Below are positions 29,133-39,510 of a stretch of DNA of 64,000 nucleotides, piece by piece. The notes under the pieces are model-generated. The model was not told the origin of the DNA. It saw only the letters and a program-made list of their open reading frames with translations, and made no database searches. The stretch comes from Streptococcus cuniculipharyngis (GTDB lineage: Bacteria > Bacillota > Bacilli > Lactobacillales > Streptococcaceae), in NCBI RefSeq assembly GCF_007859195.1, contig NZ_VOHL01000004.1, positions 36,756 through 100,755 of the forward strand, written 5' to 3'. Position 1 is the first letter of the stretch; every line of letters starts with the position of its first letter. The position numbers were made by a program, and so were the translations under genes.

Positions 29133-31094
29133 TTAAATGCGACTAGCTGTCAAGAGGCTTTCCCCTCGCTTAACCTGGCGAGGAAGCTGACCAACAACAT
29201 CTGGTTGGAATTGCTCCTGATTGGTCACAATGATTGGGGTTTCTGTCACCAAGCCTGCTGCTTTAATCACAGCCATATCAAAATTAATCAAGGCATCACC
29301 GGCTGCCACACGGTCACCCTGTTTGACATGAGCTTCAAAGCCTTTACCATCAAGGCTAACGGTATCCATACCGATATGGATCAAGACCTCAACGCCTGCA
29401 TCAGATACCAAACCAATCGCATGTTTGGTTGGGAACAAAACAGATACCGTTCCATCAAATGGGGCCACGACTTGACCTTGACTAGGTTCCATGAGCACCC
29501 CTTGTCCCATCACACCAGAGGCGAAAACAGGATCTGTCGCTTGGCTCAACGGTTTGATTGTTCCTGCCATTGGACTAAACAAGTCAACTAAACCATTCTC
29601 AGAAGCAGCTTCTTTCTTGGCCTCAGCAATGGCCTCTACCTGCGGAGCCTTAACAGTAGCATCTTCAGACTTGGTCAAAATACCCGCCTTGCGGAAGAAG
29701 ATGGTCAAGACAAATGGCACAATAATAGCAACCAACATAATCCCTGCAAATGGTAGCATGTATTGGGCTTGAATAGATAGGATACCTGGGATACCACCGA
29801 TACCAATGGCATTGGCTGTGACATTAAACATGGTTGACAAAAGACCAGCCAAGCCTGAACCAATCATTCCGGCAACAAATGGATAGACGTATTTGACATT
29901 GACCCCGAAGAGAGCTGGTTCAGTGACACCAAGATAGGCTGAAATGGTCGCTGGTAATGAGATTTGTGCCTCCCGCTCACTCTTACGGTTCATCCAGTAG
30001 TAAGCAAAAACAGCTGAACCTTGAGCGATATTTGAGAGGGCAATCATTGGCCAAAGACCTGTTCCACCAGAATCCGCAATCAACTGCGAATCAATGGCAT
30101 TGGTCATGTGGTGTAAACCGGTAATAACAAATGGCGCATAAAGGGCACCAAAAACTGCACCAAACAACCACTTGAAAGAACCAGTCAAGCCAGCCAGGAC
30201 CACGGTTGATAGGGCCTTACCAACTGCCCAACCAAATGGCCCAAGAATCGTGTGTGCCAAGATAAGAGCTGGAATCAGAGAAAGAAAAGGTACAAAAATC
30301 ATGGATACCACTTCTGGAATCCGTTTCCGCCAGAAAATTTCAAGGTAAGACAGAGACAGACCGGCCAAGAGGGCTGGGATAACCTGAGCTTGATAGCCAA
30401 TACGGTTAATGGTGAAAGAACCAAAATTCCAAACCCAGTTTTCAGCAATTTCTTTGGCTGGTGTGCCGGCCACGGCATAGGCATTGAGCAACTGTGGTGA
30501 CACCAAACAAATCCCCAGAACAATTCCCAAGATTTGAGTGGTTCCCATCTTACGAGCCACTGACCAAGTAATACCTACTGGCAAGAAATGGAAAATCGCT
30601 TCGCCCGGCAACCAAAGAAAATGATTGACACCGCTCCAAAATGGTGACACATCAACGATGGTCTTACCCCCAAGAGCTGACCATTGAACCCCTTCAAGGA
30701 CATTACGGAAGCCCAGAATCAAACCACCCACGATAATGGCTGGGATGATTGGGGTGAAAATCTCAGCTAACATGGTCATGACACGCTGGATGGCATTTTG
30801 ATTGCTCTTAGCAGCGGCCTTGGCTGCTTCTTTTGACACCCCTTCAATTCCCGATACTGCGGTAAAATCATTATAAAAGAGGGGCACATCATTGCCGATG
30901 ATGACTTGGAACTGACCGGCATTAGTAAAGGTTCCCTTAACCGCTGAAATAGTTTCAATAGCGGCTACATTGGCCTTGCTCTCATCAACCAAGACGAAAC
31001 GCATCCGTGTGGCACAGTGAGAAACCGCTGAGATATTGTCCTTGCCACCAACGGCATCAAGCAAGACACTTGCTTCTTTTTCAAATTTTCCCAT
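29133..31094 (-). CDS. treB: PTS trehalose-specific EIIBCA permease
   Basis: 653 residues. Domains in order: EIIB with phospho-cysteine C27 (SHCATRMRF), EIIC with about ten membrane segments (100-450), and a C-terminal EIIA of the glucose type (FSPMAGTIKPL; active His in VLIHIGMDTV near 560). Imports trehalose as trehalose 6-phosphate. Start ATG 31094 is behind AGGAG; the upstream in-frame codons are leader. First gene of treBC, divergent from treR. Confidence 0.95.
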   Translation of the reverse strand: MGKFEKEASVLLDAVGGKDNISAVSHCATRMRFVLVDESKANVAAIETISAVKGTFTNAGQFQVIIGNDVPLFYNDFTAVSGIEGVSKEAAKAAAKSNQNAIQRVMTMLAEIFTPIIPAIIVGGLILGFRNVLEGVQWSALGGKTIVDVSPFWSGVNHFLWLPGEAIFHFLPVGITWSVARKMGTTQILGIVLGICLVSPQLLNAYAVAGTPAKEIAENWVWNFGSFTINRIGYQAQVIPALLAGLSLSYLEIFWRKRIPEVVSMIFVPFLSLIPALILAHTILGPFGWAVGKALSTVVLAGLTGSFKWLFGAVFGALYAPFVITGLHHMTNAIDSQLIADSGGTGLWPMIALSNIAQGSAVFAYYWMNRKSEREAQISLPATISAYLGVTEPALFGVNVKYVYPFVAGMIGSGLAGLLSTMFNVTANAIGIGGIPGILSIQAQYMLPFAGIMLVAIIVPFVLTIFFRKAGILTKSEDATVKAPQVEAIAEAKKEAASENGLVDLFSPMAGTIKPLSQATDPVFASGVMGQGVLMEPSQGQVVAPFDGTVSVLFPTKHAIGLVSDAGVEVLIHIGMDTVSLDGKGFEAHVKQGDRVAAGDALINFDMAVIKAAGLVTETPIIVTNQEQFQPDVVGQLPRQVKRGESLLTASRI

Positions 31095-31151
31095 TTGACT
31101 ACTCCTAAATGAATTTGGTCGTGCCACCTCGTTTGAGAGGTGACTAACAAA

Positions 31152-31206
31152 TGTACGTACAAATAAGTTATGGTTTTATTGTACACGGTTACAAACTTGT
31201 CTGCAA
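31152..31206 (-). promoter_or_regulatory. treB promoter with cre and palindromic operator
   Basis: TTGCAG (31201-31206), 17 nt, TACAAT (31178-31183). A cre-like TGTAACCGTGTACA (31180-31193, minus reading) overlaps the -10. Further downstream, TGTACGTACA (31152-31161) is a perfect 10-bp palindrome at about +10 to +19. The -35 lies within TTGTCTGC repeats (31197-31215). Confidence 0.7.
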
Positions 31207-31238
31207 GTTGTCTGCTTTAATTTCCCCTATTTTTATGC

Positions 31239-31273
31239 TAAAATAAGCCTGTTGTCTGCTAAAGACCAGACAA
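31239..31273 (+). promoter_or_regulatory. treR promoter and candidate TreR operator
   Basis: Extended -10 TGCTAAAAT (TAAAAT at 31239-31244) followed at 31252-31273 by TTGTCTG-N8-CAGACAA, an inverted repeat over the expected start of transcription. The half-site TTGTCTGC recurs twice at 31197-31215 over the treB -35. Confidence 0.6.
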
Positions 31274-31294
31274 ATGAAAGGTGAAGCCAGAAAT

Positions 31295-32014
31295 ATGAAA
31301 AAATATCAGCTTATTTTCAAAGATTTACAAGAGAAAATCGCCAACGACACCTATCCTGTCGGTAGCTACCTACCGACGGAAGCCCAACTTTGTCAACTCT
31401 ACTCAGCCAGTCGTGACACCATTCGTAAGGCCATCAAACTCCTCAATCAAGCCGGCATGGTCGAAAGCTTGCAAGGTCAGGGAACCAAGGTTGTGCAACG
31501 GCAACACATTCAGTTTCCCGTGTCCGAATTGACCAGTTACCAAGAACTGGTAGATAAGCTAGGCATGGTGTCAAGAACCAAGGTTTTGGCGGTTGAAAAA
31601 GTGATTGTTGATGATAAATTAGCCCTTAAAACGGGCTTTGCTAGCAAGTCTATCATTTGGCGAGTTCGCCGCCAACGGCAACTAGATGGTGTTGCTGCTG
31701 TCTTGGACACGGACTATCTTGATACAAGGATTGTCCCCAAGATGACAACGGCTATCGCCCAGGACTCCATCTATGCCTATCTAGAAAATGAACTTGGCCT
31801 TGACATTGCCTATGCCCAAAAAGAAATTACCATTGATCAAGTCTCTGACACGGATAAACTCCACCTTGATTTAGGGGCAGACAAGCATCTTGTTTCTGTT
31901 AAATCTAAGGTCTTTCTCGGCAATACCCGCCAATTTCAATTTACCGAGAGCCGTCACAAACTTGACAAATTCAAATTCGTTGATTTTGCCAAACGCCACA
32001 AAAAAACAGGCTAG
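31295..32014 (+). CDS. treR: trehalose operon repressor TreR (GntR family)
   Basis: 239 residues. The N-terminal GntR winged helix (about 1-70; YLPTEAQLCQLYSASRDTIRKA) is followed by a UTRA effector domain (about 90-235). In relatives the effector is trehalose 6-phosphate. ATG 31295 is behind AAAGGTGAAG; an earlier ATG at 31274 lies inside the operator and is less likely. Divergent from treB. Confidence 0.93.
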   Translation: MKKYQLIFKDLQEKIANDTYPVGSYLPTEAQLCQLYSASRDTIRKAIKLLNQAGMVESLQGQGTKVVQRQHIQFPVSELTSYQELVDKLGMVSRTKVLAVEKVIVDDKLALKTGFASKSIIWRVRRQRQLDGVAAVLDTDYLDTRIVPKMTTAIAQDSIYAYLENELGLDIAYAQKEITIDQVSDTDKLHLDLGADKHLVSVKSKVFLGNTRQFQFTESRHKLDKFKFVDFAKRHKKTG

Positions 32015-32022
32015 TCCACCGA

Positions 32023-32466
32023 CTACCTGTTTTTCGTATCCAAGATAATGGTCACCGGACCGTCATTGGTCAAGCTCACCTGCATATCTGCACCAAAGAT
32101 ACCAGCCTTGACAGGCACCTTTTGGGCTAGCTGAGCATTGAAATCTTCATAAAAGGCCTTAGCCATCTCAGGATTGGCTGCCCCGGTAAAGGCAGGGCGA
32201 TTGCCCTTTTTAGTCTCCGCAAAGAGGGTAAATTGAGAAACCGACAAAATCTCCCCACCAATGTCCTGAACAGACAGGTTCATCTTACCTGCCTCGTCTG
32301 AGAAAATCCGCATATTAAGTAATTTACGGACAGCATAATCTAAATCCTCTTGATGATCATCAGGGCCAACACCCACCAAGAGCAAAAGCCCCTGACCAAT
32401 CTTAGCAATCTCTTGACCTGCCACTTGGACACTTGCCCCTGAGACACGTTGCACAATTATCTTCAT
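32023..32466 (-). CDS. dtd: D-aminoacyl-tRNA deacylase
   Basis: 147 residues. Removes D-amino acids wrongly attached to tRNA. Conserved SVSQFTLFA (near 77-85) and NDGPVTIIL (near 133-141, the Gly-cisPro region is [10 protein letters not shown] near 92-101). It follows relA, as in most Firmicutes; ATG 32466 lies inside the last codons region next to the relA stop. Confidence 0.96.
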   Translation of the reverse strand: MKIIVQRVSGASVQVAGQEIAKIGQGLLLLVGVGPDDHQEDLDYAVRKLLNMRIFSDEAGKMNLSVQDIGGEILSVSQFTLFAETKKGNRPAFTGAANPEMAKAFYEDFNAQLAQKVPVKAGIFGADMQVSLTNDGPVTIILDTKNR

Positions 32467-32471
32467 CTTAA

Positions 32472-34691
32472 TCACCCATTTGTCCGTTTAACACTATAAA
32501 CATCTGGCACAATTTTAATCTTATCCACAATGGTCATTAAGGTAACCAGATTAGGAATACTAAAGCTCACATGAATATTGACGAATTTCATGTCCTTGGT
32601 TGATTGAGCATTGATGGAGGTAATGCTCTTGGTCTTGTTGGAAAGAATTTGAATGACATCATTGAGCAGGCCACTCCGATTAAGCCCATAAATATCAATC
32701 TCTGCCACATATTCCTTGTGCCCATCTTGATTATCCCATTCAACCTCAATCAAGCGTTCATTGTAGCCATCCTGACTCTTGATGTTGTTACAGTCGCTAC
32801 GGTGGATAGCTACGCCTCGCCCCTTGGTAATGTAACCATCGATTTTGTCCCCTGGCACAGGGTTACAACATTTGGCAATCCGCATCAATAAGCCGCTAGC
32901 CCCTTGGATAATCACACCATTTTCACTGCGAACCTTGAGCACATCACGGTTGTCCTGCTTGATTTCGCCACCATTGACCAATTCATCGGCCTCAGCCTTG
33001 GCCTTGGCCCGCTCAGCCTCACGACGCTCGTCCTCAGTCAACTTGTTAAAGACACTAATTGGACTCATTTCACCAAAACCAACGGCGGCATAGAGGGCTT
33101 CTTCGCTCTTGACACTCAGACGTGGCAGGATAGCTTCAATGTGTTTTTTATCTAAAAACTTATTGGCCACATAACCCTGTTCTTGGAAACACTCAACCAA
33201 GAGCTCACGTCCCTTGTTGATGGACATTTCACGGTCTTGGCTCTTGAAAAACTGACGAATTTTATTACGGGCCTTATTGGTCTTGACAATCTTAATCCAA
33301 TCACGGCTAGGACCAAAAGAATTACTATTGGTGATAATCTCAACCACATCACCTGTTTTGAGCTTGGCTGTTAAAGGCACCATACGGCCATTAACCTTGG
33401 CTCCTGTCGCCTTTTCCCCCACCTGGGTGTGGATGGCATAGGCAAAGTCAATGGGGCCAGAATCCTTGGGCAATTCTTGCACGGCTCCGCTTGGCGTAAA
33501 AACATAAATCCGCTCAGTAAAGATATCTTCCTTGACCGAATCAACGAATTCACGCGCATTACCGCTAGAATCATCCTGCAACTCAACCAATTCTTTAATC
33601 CAATTCATGCCAGCTGCCTGTTCAGCCTGGTTGACCTTGCCAGTCACCCCTTTCTTGTAAGCCCAATGAGCTGCCACCCCATACTCTGCCACTTGGTGCA
33701 TTTCCTTGGTGCGAATCTGAATCTCAATCGGCCCCTTTGGCCCATAGACCGTGGTGTGAATGGATTGGTAACCATTCGCCTTGGGCACCGCAATATAGTC
33801 CTTAAACCGGCCTGGCATGGGACGCCAAAGCTCATGAATGTAACCCACCATGGCATAGACATCACTGGCCGTTTCCATGATACAACGAATGGCAATCAAA
33901 TCATAAATTTGGTCAAAGCGTTTTTTCTTATCCCGCATCTTACGATAGATGGAATAAATATGCTTAGGTCGACCATAAATGTCACCATAGAGGCCCTGTT
34001 CATTGGTGTAGGATTGAATCCGGCCAACAATTTCATCAACCAAGGCCTCACGCTCCCGACGTTTTTCCTTCATCATGTGAGAAATCTTGTAGAATTCCGC
34101 TTCGTTAAGGTAGCGGAAAGACATGTCCTCTAGTTCCCACTTGATCCGACTAATTCCCAAACGGTGGGCCAAGGGAGCATAAATCTCCATGGTTTCCCGT
34201 GAAATCCGCTCCTGTTTGTCCCGTCGCAAATGTTTCAGGGTCTGCATATTATGCAGGCGGTCTGCCAATTTCACCAAAATCACCCGAATGTCCTTGGACA
34301 TGGCCATGAGCATCTTGCGATGATTTTCCGCCAACTGCTCTTCATGGGACTTGTATTCCACCTTACCTAGCTTGGTGACACCATCAATAATCACACGCAC
34401 ATCAGGACCAAAGTCAAATGCTAAGTCATCGAGGCTAATATCCGTGTCTTCCACAACATCATGCAAAAATCCACAAGCCACTGTCACCGCATCTAAACGT
34501 AGGTTGGCTAAAATACCTGCCACCTGAATGGGGTGGATAATATAGGGTTCCCCTGATTTACGAAACTGGCCAGTATGGGCCGCTACTGCATAGTTCATGG
34601 CTTTTTCGACAAAAGCCACATCCCCTGGACTGAGATAGGCCGCTGTTAAGTCAACCACCTCTTGTCCTGTCAAATTTTTCTCTTTAACCAT
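32472..34691 (-). CDS. relA: bifunctional (p)ppGpp synthetase/hydrolase RelA (Rel)
   Basis: 739 residues, controlling the stringent response. HD hydrolase domain with H77-D78 in [10 protein letters not shown], synthetase domain ([18 protein letters not shown] near 240-260 and the GYQSIHTT motif near 315), TGS domain (about 395-455) and C-terminal ACT domain. The start at 34691 has GGAGG 5 nt upstream; codons before it are leader. Probably an operon with dtd. Confidence 0.96.
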   Translation of the reverse strand: MVKEKNLTGQEVVDLTAAYLSPGDVAFVEKAMNYAVAAHTGQFRKSGEPYIIHPIQVAGILANLRLDAVTVACGFLHDVVEDTDISLDDLAFDFGPDVRVIIDGVTKLGKVEYKSHEEQLAENHRKMLMAMSKDIRVILVKLADRLHNMQTLKHLRRDKQERISRETMEIYAPLAHRLGISRIKWELEDMSFRYLNEAEFYKISHMMKEKRREREALVDEIVGRIQSYTNEQGLYGDIYGRPKHIYSIYRKMRDKKKRFDQIYDLIAIRCIMETASDVYAMVGYIHELWRPMPGRFKDYIAVPKANGYQSIHTTVYGPKGPIEIQIRTKEMHQVAEYGVAAHWAYKKGVTGKVNQAEQAAGMNWIKELVELQDDSSGNAREFVDSVKEDIFTERIYVFTPSGAVQELPKDSGPIDFAYAIHTQVGEKATGAKVNGRMVPLTAKLKTGDVVEIITNSNSFGPSRDWIKIVKTNKARNKIRQFFKSQDREMSINKGRELLVECFQEQGYVANKFLDKKHIEAILPRLSVKSEEALYAAVGFGEMSPISVFNKLTEDERREAERAKAKAEADELVNGGEIKQDNRDVLKVRSENGVIIQGASGLLMRIAKCCNPVPGDKIDGYITKGRGVAIHRSDCNNIKSQDGYNERLIEVEWDNQDGHKEYVAEIDIYGLNRSGLLNDVIQILSNKTKSITSINAQSTKDMKFVNIHVSFSIPNLVTLMTIVDKIKIVPDVYSVKRTNG

Positions 34692-34737
34692 GTCTTCCTC
34701 CAACTGCCCCTCATCATTTTTCATCTCTGTTTTTTTG

Positions 34738-34766
34738 ATAATATTTCTATTCTACCACTTTTTCAA
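34738..34766 (-). promoter_or_regulatory. relA promoter
   Basis: TTGAAA (34761-34766), 17 nt, TATTAT (34738-34743). Confidence 0.6.
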
Positions 34767-34833
34767 GGAAAATAGAACTGACTAAACCCAGGTTAAAAAA
34801 TTATTCTTTTCGTAATCGCTTACCGATAAATCG

Positions 34834-34862
34834 TTGAAAAAATTTCAATTTAAGATTACAAT
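34834..34862 (+). promoter_or_regulatory. promoter of the cpdB-like gene
   Basis: TTGAAA (34834-34839), 17 nt, TACAAT (34857-34862), 34 nt before the ATG, with AAGGAGG before the start. Confidence 0.8.
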
Positions 34863-34896
34863 AAAGGTGTTAAGAATTTTTTAAGGAGGACTTTAT

Positions 34897-37467
34897 ATGT
34901 CGAAACACTACCTTTCTAAGAGTGCTCTCTTACTCTCTCTTGTCGCCGCAGCTGTGGGCACGACCCAGCTCGTACAAGCCGAAGAAGCCAACCTAGAAAC
35001 CAGTCCGCAAACCACTGCCCTAGACACGTCTACCCAAGTACAAGCTTCTAACCCTAGTGTCACAGAGCAAGTCCTACCAACAAGCCAAACTGATAACCAA
35101 GAAGCCACTCAAACCCCAACACCAGCTGAGACTTCAGAGCCTGAAGCAGTTCCTGTTGCCCTCAATACAGACCAAGCAACAGAGGATCTAACCCCAGTTG
35201 AGGGGCAAAATGTCAATGTTCGAATTCTCTCGACAACTGACCTCCACACCAACCTCGTCAACTATGACTACTATCAAGATAAGCCATCCCAAAATATTGG
35301 CTTGGCTAAAACGGCCGTCCTTATTGACCAAGCCCGACAAGAAAACAGTAATACCGTCCTCGTTGACAGTGGTGACACCATCCAAGGAACACCACTAGGG
35401 ACTTACAAGGCAACCGTCAATCCCGTTAAGGAAGGGGAAAACCACCCCATGTACGCTGCTATGGAAACCCTTAACTATGATGCTGCTAATATTGGTAACC
35501 ATGAGTTCAACTACGGTCTTGACTTCCTGCAAACTGTTGTCAAAGGGTCTAATGTTCCCCTGCTCAATGCCAATGTCATTGATGCCAAGACCAATCAACC
35601 CCTTTTCAAGACCTATGACATTGTGACCAAGACCTTTACCGATGTTGACAATAACAAAGTCGCTCTCAAGGTCGGCATTACTGGTATCGTTCCACCACAA
35701 ATCATGAACTGGGACAAGGCCAACCTTGAAGGCAAGGTTACTGTCCGTGATGCTGTCCAAGCTGTTAAAGAATTGATTCCAACCATACGAGCAGCTGGGG
35801 CTGACTTGGTACTTGTTGTTGCCCACTCTGGTATCGGCGATGAAACCTACACAGTTGGCGAAGAAAATGTCAGCTATCAATTAGCCAGCCTTGAAGGCGT
35901 TGATGCCCTTGTCACTGGCCACTCCCATGCTGAATTTCCATCTGCCTTCTATGAAAAATACGCCAATGTTGACGTCAACAAAGGAACCATCAACGGAACC
36001 CCTGTCGTCATGGCTGGTAAATATGGCGACCGTCTCGGGGTCATTGACCTTAACGTCACCTATACCGATGGCAAATGGCAGGTCAACAAGGATAAAAGTA
36101 GTGGTAGCCTGCGGAAAATTGACACCAAATCAGAAGCCGTTGACGAAAAAATCATTGAACTGGCCAAAACAACCCACGAACAAACCGTGGCCTATGTCCG
36201 CCAACAAGTCGGTACGACAACGGCACCAATTACCAGCTATTTCGCCCTCGTTAAAGATGACCCATCTGTCCAAATCGTTAACAATGCACAACTTTGGTAT
36301 GTGAAAAATGAACTAGCTGGCACAGCTGAAGGACAACTACCTCTCCTCTCAGCAGCGGCACCATTTAAGGCTGGGGCTCGTAATGACCCAACTGCCTACA
36401 CCGACATTCCAGCCGGTCCACTTGCCATTAAAAACGTAGCTGATCTCTACGTTTATGATAATGTCACTGCTATCCTCAAGGTAACAGGAGCTGATTTACG
36501 TGAATGGTTGGAAATGGCTGCTGGACAATTTAACCAAGTTGACCCAAGCAAGGCAGAGCCACAAGAATTGGTCAACACCACTTTCCGTACCTACAACTTT
36601 GATGTCATTGACGGAGTAACCTACGAATACGACATCACACAGCCAAATAAATACGATCACAATGGTAATCTCGTCAATGAAACAGCTAACCGAGTGAAAA
36701 ATTTACGTTACCAAGGCCAGCTGATTGATGACAAGCAAGAATTTATCGTTGTTACCAACAACTACCGTGCTAATGGCACCTTCCCAGGCGTTAAAAATGC
36801 TAGCCTCAACCGCTTGCTCAACTTGGAAAATCGCCAAGCCATCATCAATTACATCATTTCAGAAAAGACCATCAACCCAACAGCAGACAACAACTGGCGT
36901 TTTGCCGATACCGTCAAGGGGCTTGATTTACGCTTTAGAACCGCTGATTATGCCAAATCATTGCTAGCCGATGGGCAAGACATCAGCTACCTTGAGCCAA
37001 ATGCCCTTGAAGGCTTTGGAACCTTCCGCTTCAACTACCTTGAGCCACAGGTTGAAGAAGACAAGACAACAGAGCAAACACCAGAAGAGGACGTTGACCA
37101 AACTCCTAGCAAGGAAGGTCAAGAAACATCAAGCACTAATCAGACTGACAAGCAGCCAACAGAAAACCAAGCTAAAGCTGACGAGCAACCTCAGGAAGAG
37201 AATAAAGAACAGGCCCAAAACACTACTAAACCAGCAACTAACAAGGCCAACTCTCCAAAGCAGACTGCAACTGTTCAAGCCCTAAGCCTAAGCACAGCTG
37301 CTGCTAAATCAACAAAAGAAGCTGCCCCAAGTCGACTCTCTCGTGTTGAAAAACACGCCAGCCTACCAAACACAGGTTCTAGTGCTACCGCCTTCCTGAA
37401 TATCATGGGCTTGGGCTTACTTGGACTAGCTGCTAAATTGGGCTACAAAAAGAAAGGAATCGAATGA
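34897..37467 (+). CDS. cpdB: LPxTG-anchored 2',3'-cyclic-nucleotide 2'-phosphodiesterase/3'-nucleotidase (CpdB/SntA type)
   Basis: 856-residue cell-wall nucleotidase. Signal peptide 1-28 (cleavage near VQA-EE), a low-complexity Thr/Pro/Gln/Glu stretch to about 105, then the metallophosphatase domain: D115 and H117 in STTDLHTN, D157-D160 in VDSGDT, GNHEFNYG (200-207) and GHSHAEF. GNHEFNYG rather than GNHEFDYG favours the CpdB branch over simple 5'-nucleotidases. A substrate-binding domain follows, then an acidic Gln/Glu/Lys linker (about 710-800) and a sortase signal LPNTG at 823-827 with membrane segment and KKKGIE tail. S. suis SntA is the likely counterpart. Confidence 0.92.
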   Translation: MSKHYLSKSALLLSLVAAAVGTTQLVQAEEANLETSPQTTALDTSTQVQASNPSVTEQVLPTSQTDNQEATQTPTPAETSEPEAVPVALNTDQATEDLTPVEGQNVNVRILSTTDLHTNLVNYDYYQDKPSQNIGLAKTAVLIDQARQENSNTVLVDSGDTIQGTPLGTYKATVNPVKEGENHPMYAAMETLNYDAANIGNHEFNYGLDFLQTVVKGSNVPLLNANVIDAKTNQPLFKTYDIVTKTFTDVDNNKVALKVGITGIVPPQIMNWDKANLEGKVTVRDAVQAVKELIPTIRAAGADLVLVVAHSGIGDETYTVGEENVSYQLASLEGVDALVTGHSHAEFPSAFYEKYANVDVNKGTINGTPVVMAGKYGDRLGVIDLNVTYTDGKWQVNKDKSSGSLRKIDTKSEAVDEKIIELAKTTHEQTVAYVRQQVGTTTAPITSYFALVKDDPSVQIVNNAQLWYVKNELAGTAEGQLPLLSAAAPFKAGARNDPTAYTDIPAGPLAIKNVADLYVYDNVTAILKVTGADLREWLEMAAGQFNQVDPSKAEPQELVNTTFRTYNFDVIDGVTYEYDITQPNKYDHNGNLVNETANRVKNLRYQGQLIDDKQEFIVVTNNYRANGTFPGVKNASLNRLLNLENRQAIINYIISEKTINPTADNNWRFADTVKGLDLRFRTADYAKSLLADGQDISYLEPNALEGFGTFRFNYLEPQVEEDKTTEQTPEEDVDQTPSKEGQETSSTNQTDKQPTENQAKADEQPQEENKEQAQNTTKPATNKANSPKQTATVQALSLSTAAAKSTKEAAPSRLSRVEKHASLPNTGSSATAFLNIMGLGLLGLAAKLGYKKKGIE

Positions 37468-38498
37468 CAACACTTGATTATTTAACCACCTTAACCAATA
37501 TTCCTTCTCCCACCGGCTACACTAAAGCTATCATGGATTATGTGGTTGGCGAATTGGAGAAACTCGGCTACCAACCACAACGAACACCCAAAGACGGTGT
37601 CTTGGTCACCATCAAGGGACAAAATGATCGCCAACATCGGCTCCTAACCGCTCATTTAGATACACTAGGTGCCATGGTTAGAGCCATCAACTCAGACGGT
37701 CGCCTCAAAATTGACCTCATTGGTGGCTTCAACTACAATGCCATTGAAGGGGAAAATTGTACCGTTCACCTAGCTAAAAATGGCAAACAAGTCACGGGCA
37801 CTATCCTCCTCCATCAAACCAGTGTCCACGTCTATGCTGATTCTGGTAAATTGGAGCGTCAGCAGGACAATATGGAAGTCCGCCTGGACGAAAAAGTCCG
37901 TAATGCTGAGGAAACTCGAGCACTTGGGATCAATGTCGGTGATTTCATCTCCTTTGACCCTCGAACTCAAGTCACACCTAGTGGTTTTGTCAAATCTCGC
38001 CACTTGGATGACAAGGTGTCAGCGGCCATTCTCCTCAACCTACTTAAAACCTATCAGAAAGAGCAAACACCGCTACCCTATACCACCCATTTCTACTTTT
38101 CAAGTTTTGAAGAAGTTGGGCACGGTGCCAACTCTAGCCTACCGCCAGAAGTCATTGAATACTTGGCTGTAGATATGGGAGCCATCGGTGACGACCAGGC
38201 CACTGACGAATACACTGTTTCTATCTGTGTCAAGGACGCCACTGGTCCCTACCACTTTGGCTTCCGCCAACATTTGGTCCAACTGGCAGAAAGCCAGCAA
38301 ATTCCCTACCAGTTAGACATTTACCCCCACTACGGGAGTGACGCGTCGGCTGCCATGGCTGCTGGGGCTGAAGTCAAGCATGCCCTGCTCGGAGCTGGCA
38401 TTGAATCCAGCCATGCCTATGAGCGAACGCATCTGGACTCGATTGAGGCCACCGAAAAATTGATTAAGGCCTACCTTTATAGTCCACTAGTGCCCTAA
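37464..38498 (+). CDS. M42-family metallopeptidase/aminopeptidase
   Basis: 344 residues. Dinuclear metal ligands: H64 and D66 in TAHLDTLG, D in HLDDKVSA (near 177), the catalytic EE in FEEVGHGA, D in VDMGA, and a late His in HAYERTH. Resembles YsdC/YkfD-like members rather than PepA. No signal peptide, so intracellular. Its ATG overlaps the cpdB stop by 4 nt, which ties its expression to the surface nucleotidase. Confidence 0.9.
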   Translation: MTTLDYLTTLTNIPSPTGYTKAIMDYVVGELEKLGYQPQRTPKDGVLVTIKGQNDRQHRLLTAHLDTLGAMVRAINSDGRLKIDLIGGFNYNAIEGENCTVHLAKNGKQVTGTILLHQTSVHVYADSGKLERQQDNMEVRLDEKVRNAEETRALGINVGDFISFDPRTQVTPSGFVKSRHLDDKVSAAILLNLLKTYQKEQTPLPYTTHFYFSSFEEVGHGANSSLPPEVIEYLAVDMGAIGDDQATDEYTVSICVKDATGPYHFGFRQHLVQLAESQQIPYQLDIYPHYGSDASAAMAAGAEVKHALLGAGIESSHAYERTHLDSIEATEKLIKAYLYSPLVP

Positions 38499-38509
38499 TC
38501 ACCTTCAAA

Positions 38510-38540
38510 AAAGACCTTCCAGAAAAAATGGAAGGTCTTT
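38510..38540 (+). terminator. terminator of cpdB-M42 operon
   Basis: AAAGACCTTCCA/TGGAAGGTCTTT 12-bp stem with a GAAAAAA loop, then ATCTTTCTT. Confidence 0.85.
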
Positions 38541-38560
38541 ATCTTTCTTAACAATAAAAG

Positions 38561-38582
38561 AAAAGGGCCCGAAGGCACTTTT
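38561..38582 (-). terminator. opp operon terminator (UUCG loop)
   Basis: On the minus strand AAAAG-GCC-TTCG-GGC-CTTTT with one internal mismatch, capped by the stable UUCG tetraloop and followed by CTTTTATTG. Confidence 0.8.
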
Positions 38583-38586
38583 CTAT

Positions 38587-39510
38587 CTATAAATTCTCCC
38601 GATAAGCGGCCATTTCTTGTTTATTTCCCCAAACAAAATGCCCCGGTTTGATTTCAACCATTTCTGGCTTATCCGTCCTGTAATCATGTTGTTCTGGATC
38701 ATAGACAATCAATTCCTTTTTCCGCTCCAAAATAGGATCTGGGATAGGAACCGCTGATAACAGAGATTTTGTATAAGGATGGATTGGATTTTGGAAAAGT
38801 TCCTCAGTCTCCGCCACCTCAACAATAACCCCCTTGTAAATCACAGCAATACGGTCAGAAACAAAGCGAACCACTGACAAATCATGGGCAATAAAGAGAT
38901 AGGTCAATCCCTTTTCTTCTTGGAATTTTTTCAAGAGATTAAGCACCTGAGCCCGAACAGAGACATCAAGAGCTGAAATGGGTTCATCAGCAATGATGAA
39001 TTCTGGTTCCATGACCAAGGCACGCGCAATCCCAATCCGTTGACGTTGTCCACCAGAAAACTCATGCGGGTAACGACTCAAATGCTCTTTCAAAAGACCA
39101 ACCTGAGTCATCATCTCACTAACCTTTTCTTGGCGTTCAGCATCATTCTTGAACAGATTGAAATTGTAGAGTCCTTCTGAGATGATATAGTCAACTGTCG
39201 CCCGCTCATTCAAACTAGCCGCAGGGTCTTGGAAAATCATTTGAATCTTACGAATCAAGTCTTGTTGCTCAGCTGAGGTTTTCTTACCATTGATGACCTT
39301 GCCGTCATAAACGATTTGACCTGAACTCGTGTCATTCAAACCAATAATAGCCCGACCAATCGTTGTCTTTCCTGAACCTGACTCACCAACTAGTGAAAAG
39401 GTCTCTCCCTTATTGATGAAGAAATTAGCATTCTTAACGGCAACAAACTTCTTTTTTCCTTCGCCGAAGGAAATCTCTAAGTCTTTAATCTCAACTAATT
39501 TTTCAGTCAT
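38587..39510 (-). CDS. oppF: oligopeptide ABC transporter ATP-binding protein OppF
   Basis: 307 residues. Walker [10 protein letters not shown] (42-50), signature [14 protein letters not shown], Walker B FIIADEP, and the OppF C-terminal extension ([11 protein letters not shown]). Start overlaps the oppD stop by 4 nt. Pairs with OppD as the nucleotide-binding heterodimer. Confidence 0.96.
   Translation of the reverse strand: MTEKLVEIKDLEISFGEGKKKFVAVKNANFFINKGETFSLVGESGSGKTTIGRAIIGLNDTSSGQIVYDGKVINGKKTSAEQQDLIRKIQMIFQDPAASLNERATVDYIISEGLYNFNLFKNDAERQEKVSEMMTQVGLLKEHLSRYPHEFSGGQRQRIGIARALVMEPEFIIADEPISALDVSVRAQVLNLLKKFQEEKGLTYLFIAHDLSVVRFVSDRIAVIYKGVIVEVAETEELFQNPIHPYTKSLLSAVPIPDPILERKKELIVYDPEQHDYRTDKPEMVEIKPGHFVWGNKQEMAAYRENL

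Noticed and set aside
33429..34133. 234-codon plus-strand frame opposite relA
   Set aside because: Shadow of relA codon bias without ribosome binding site or family likeness.
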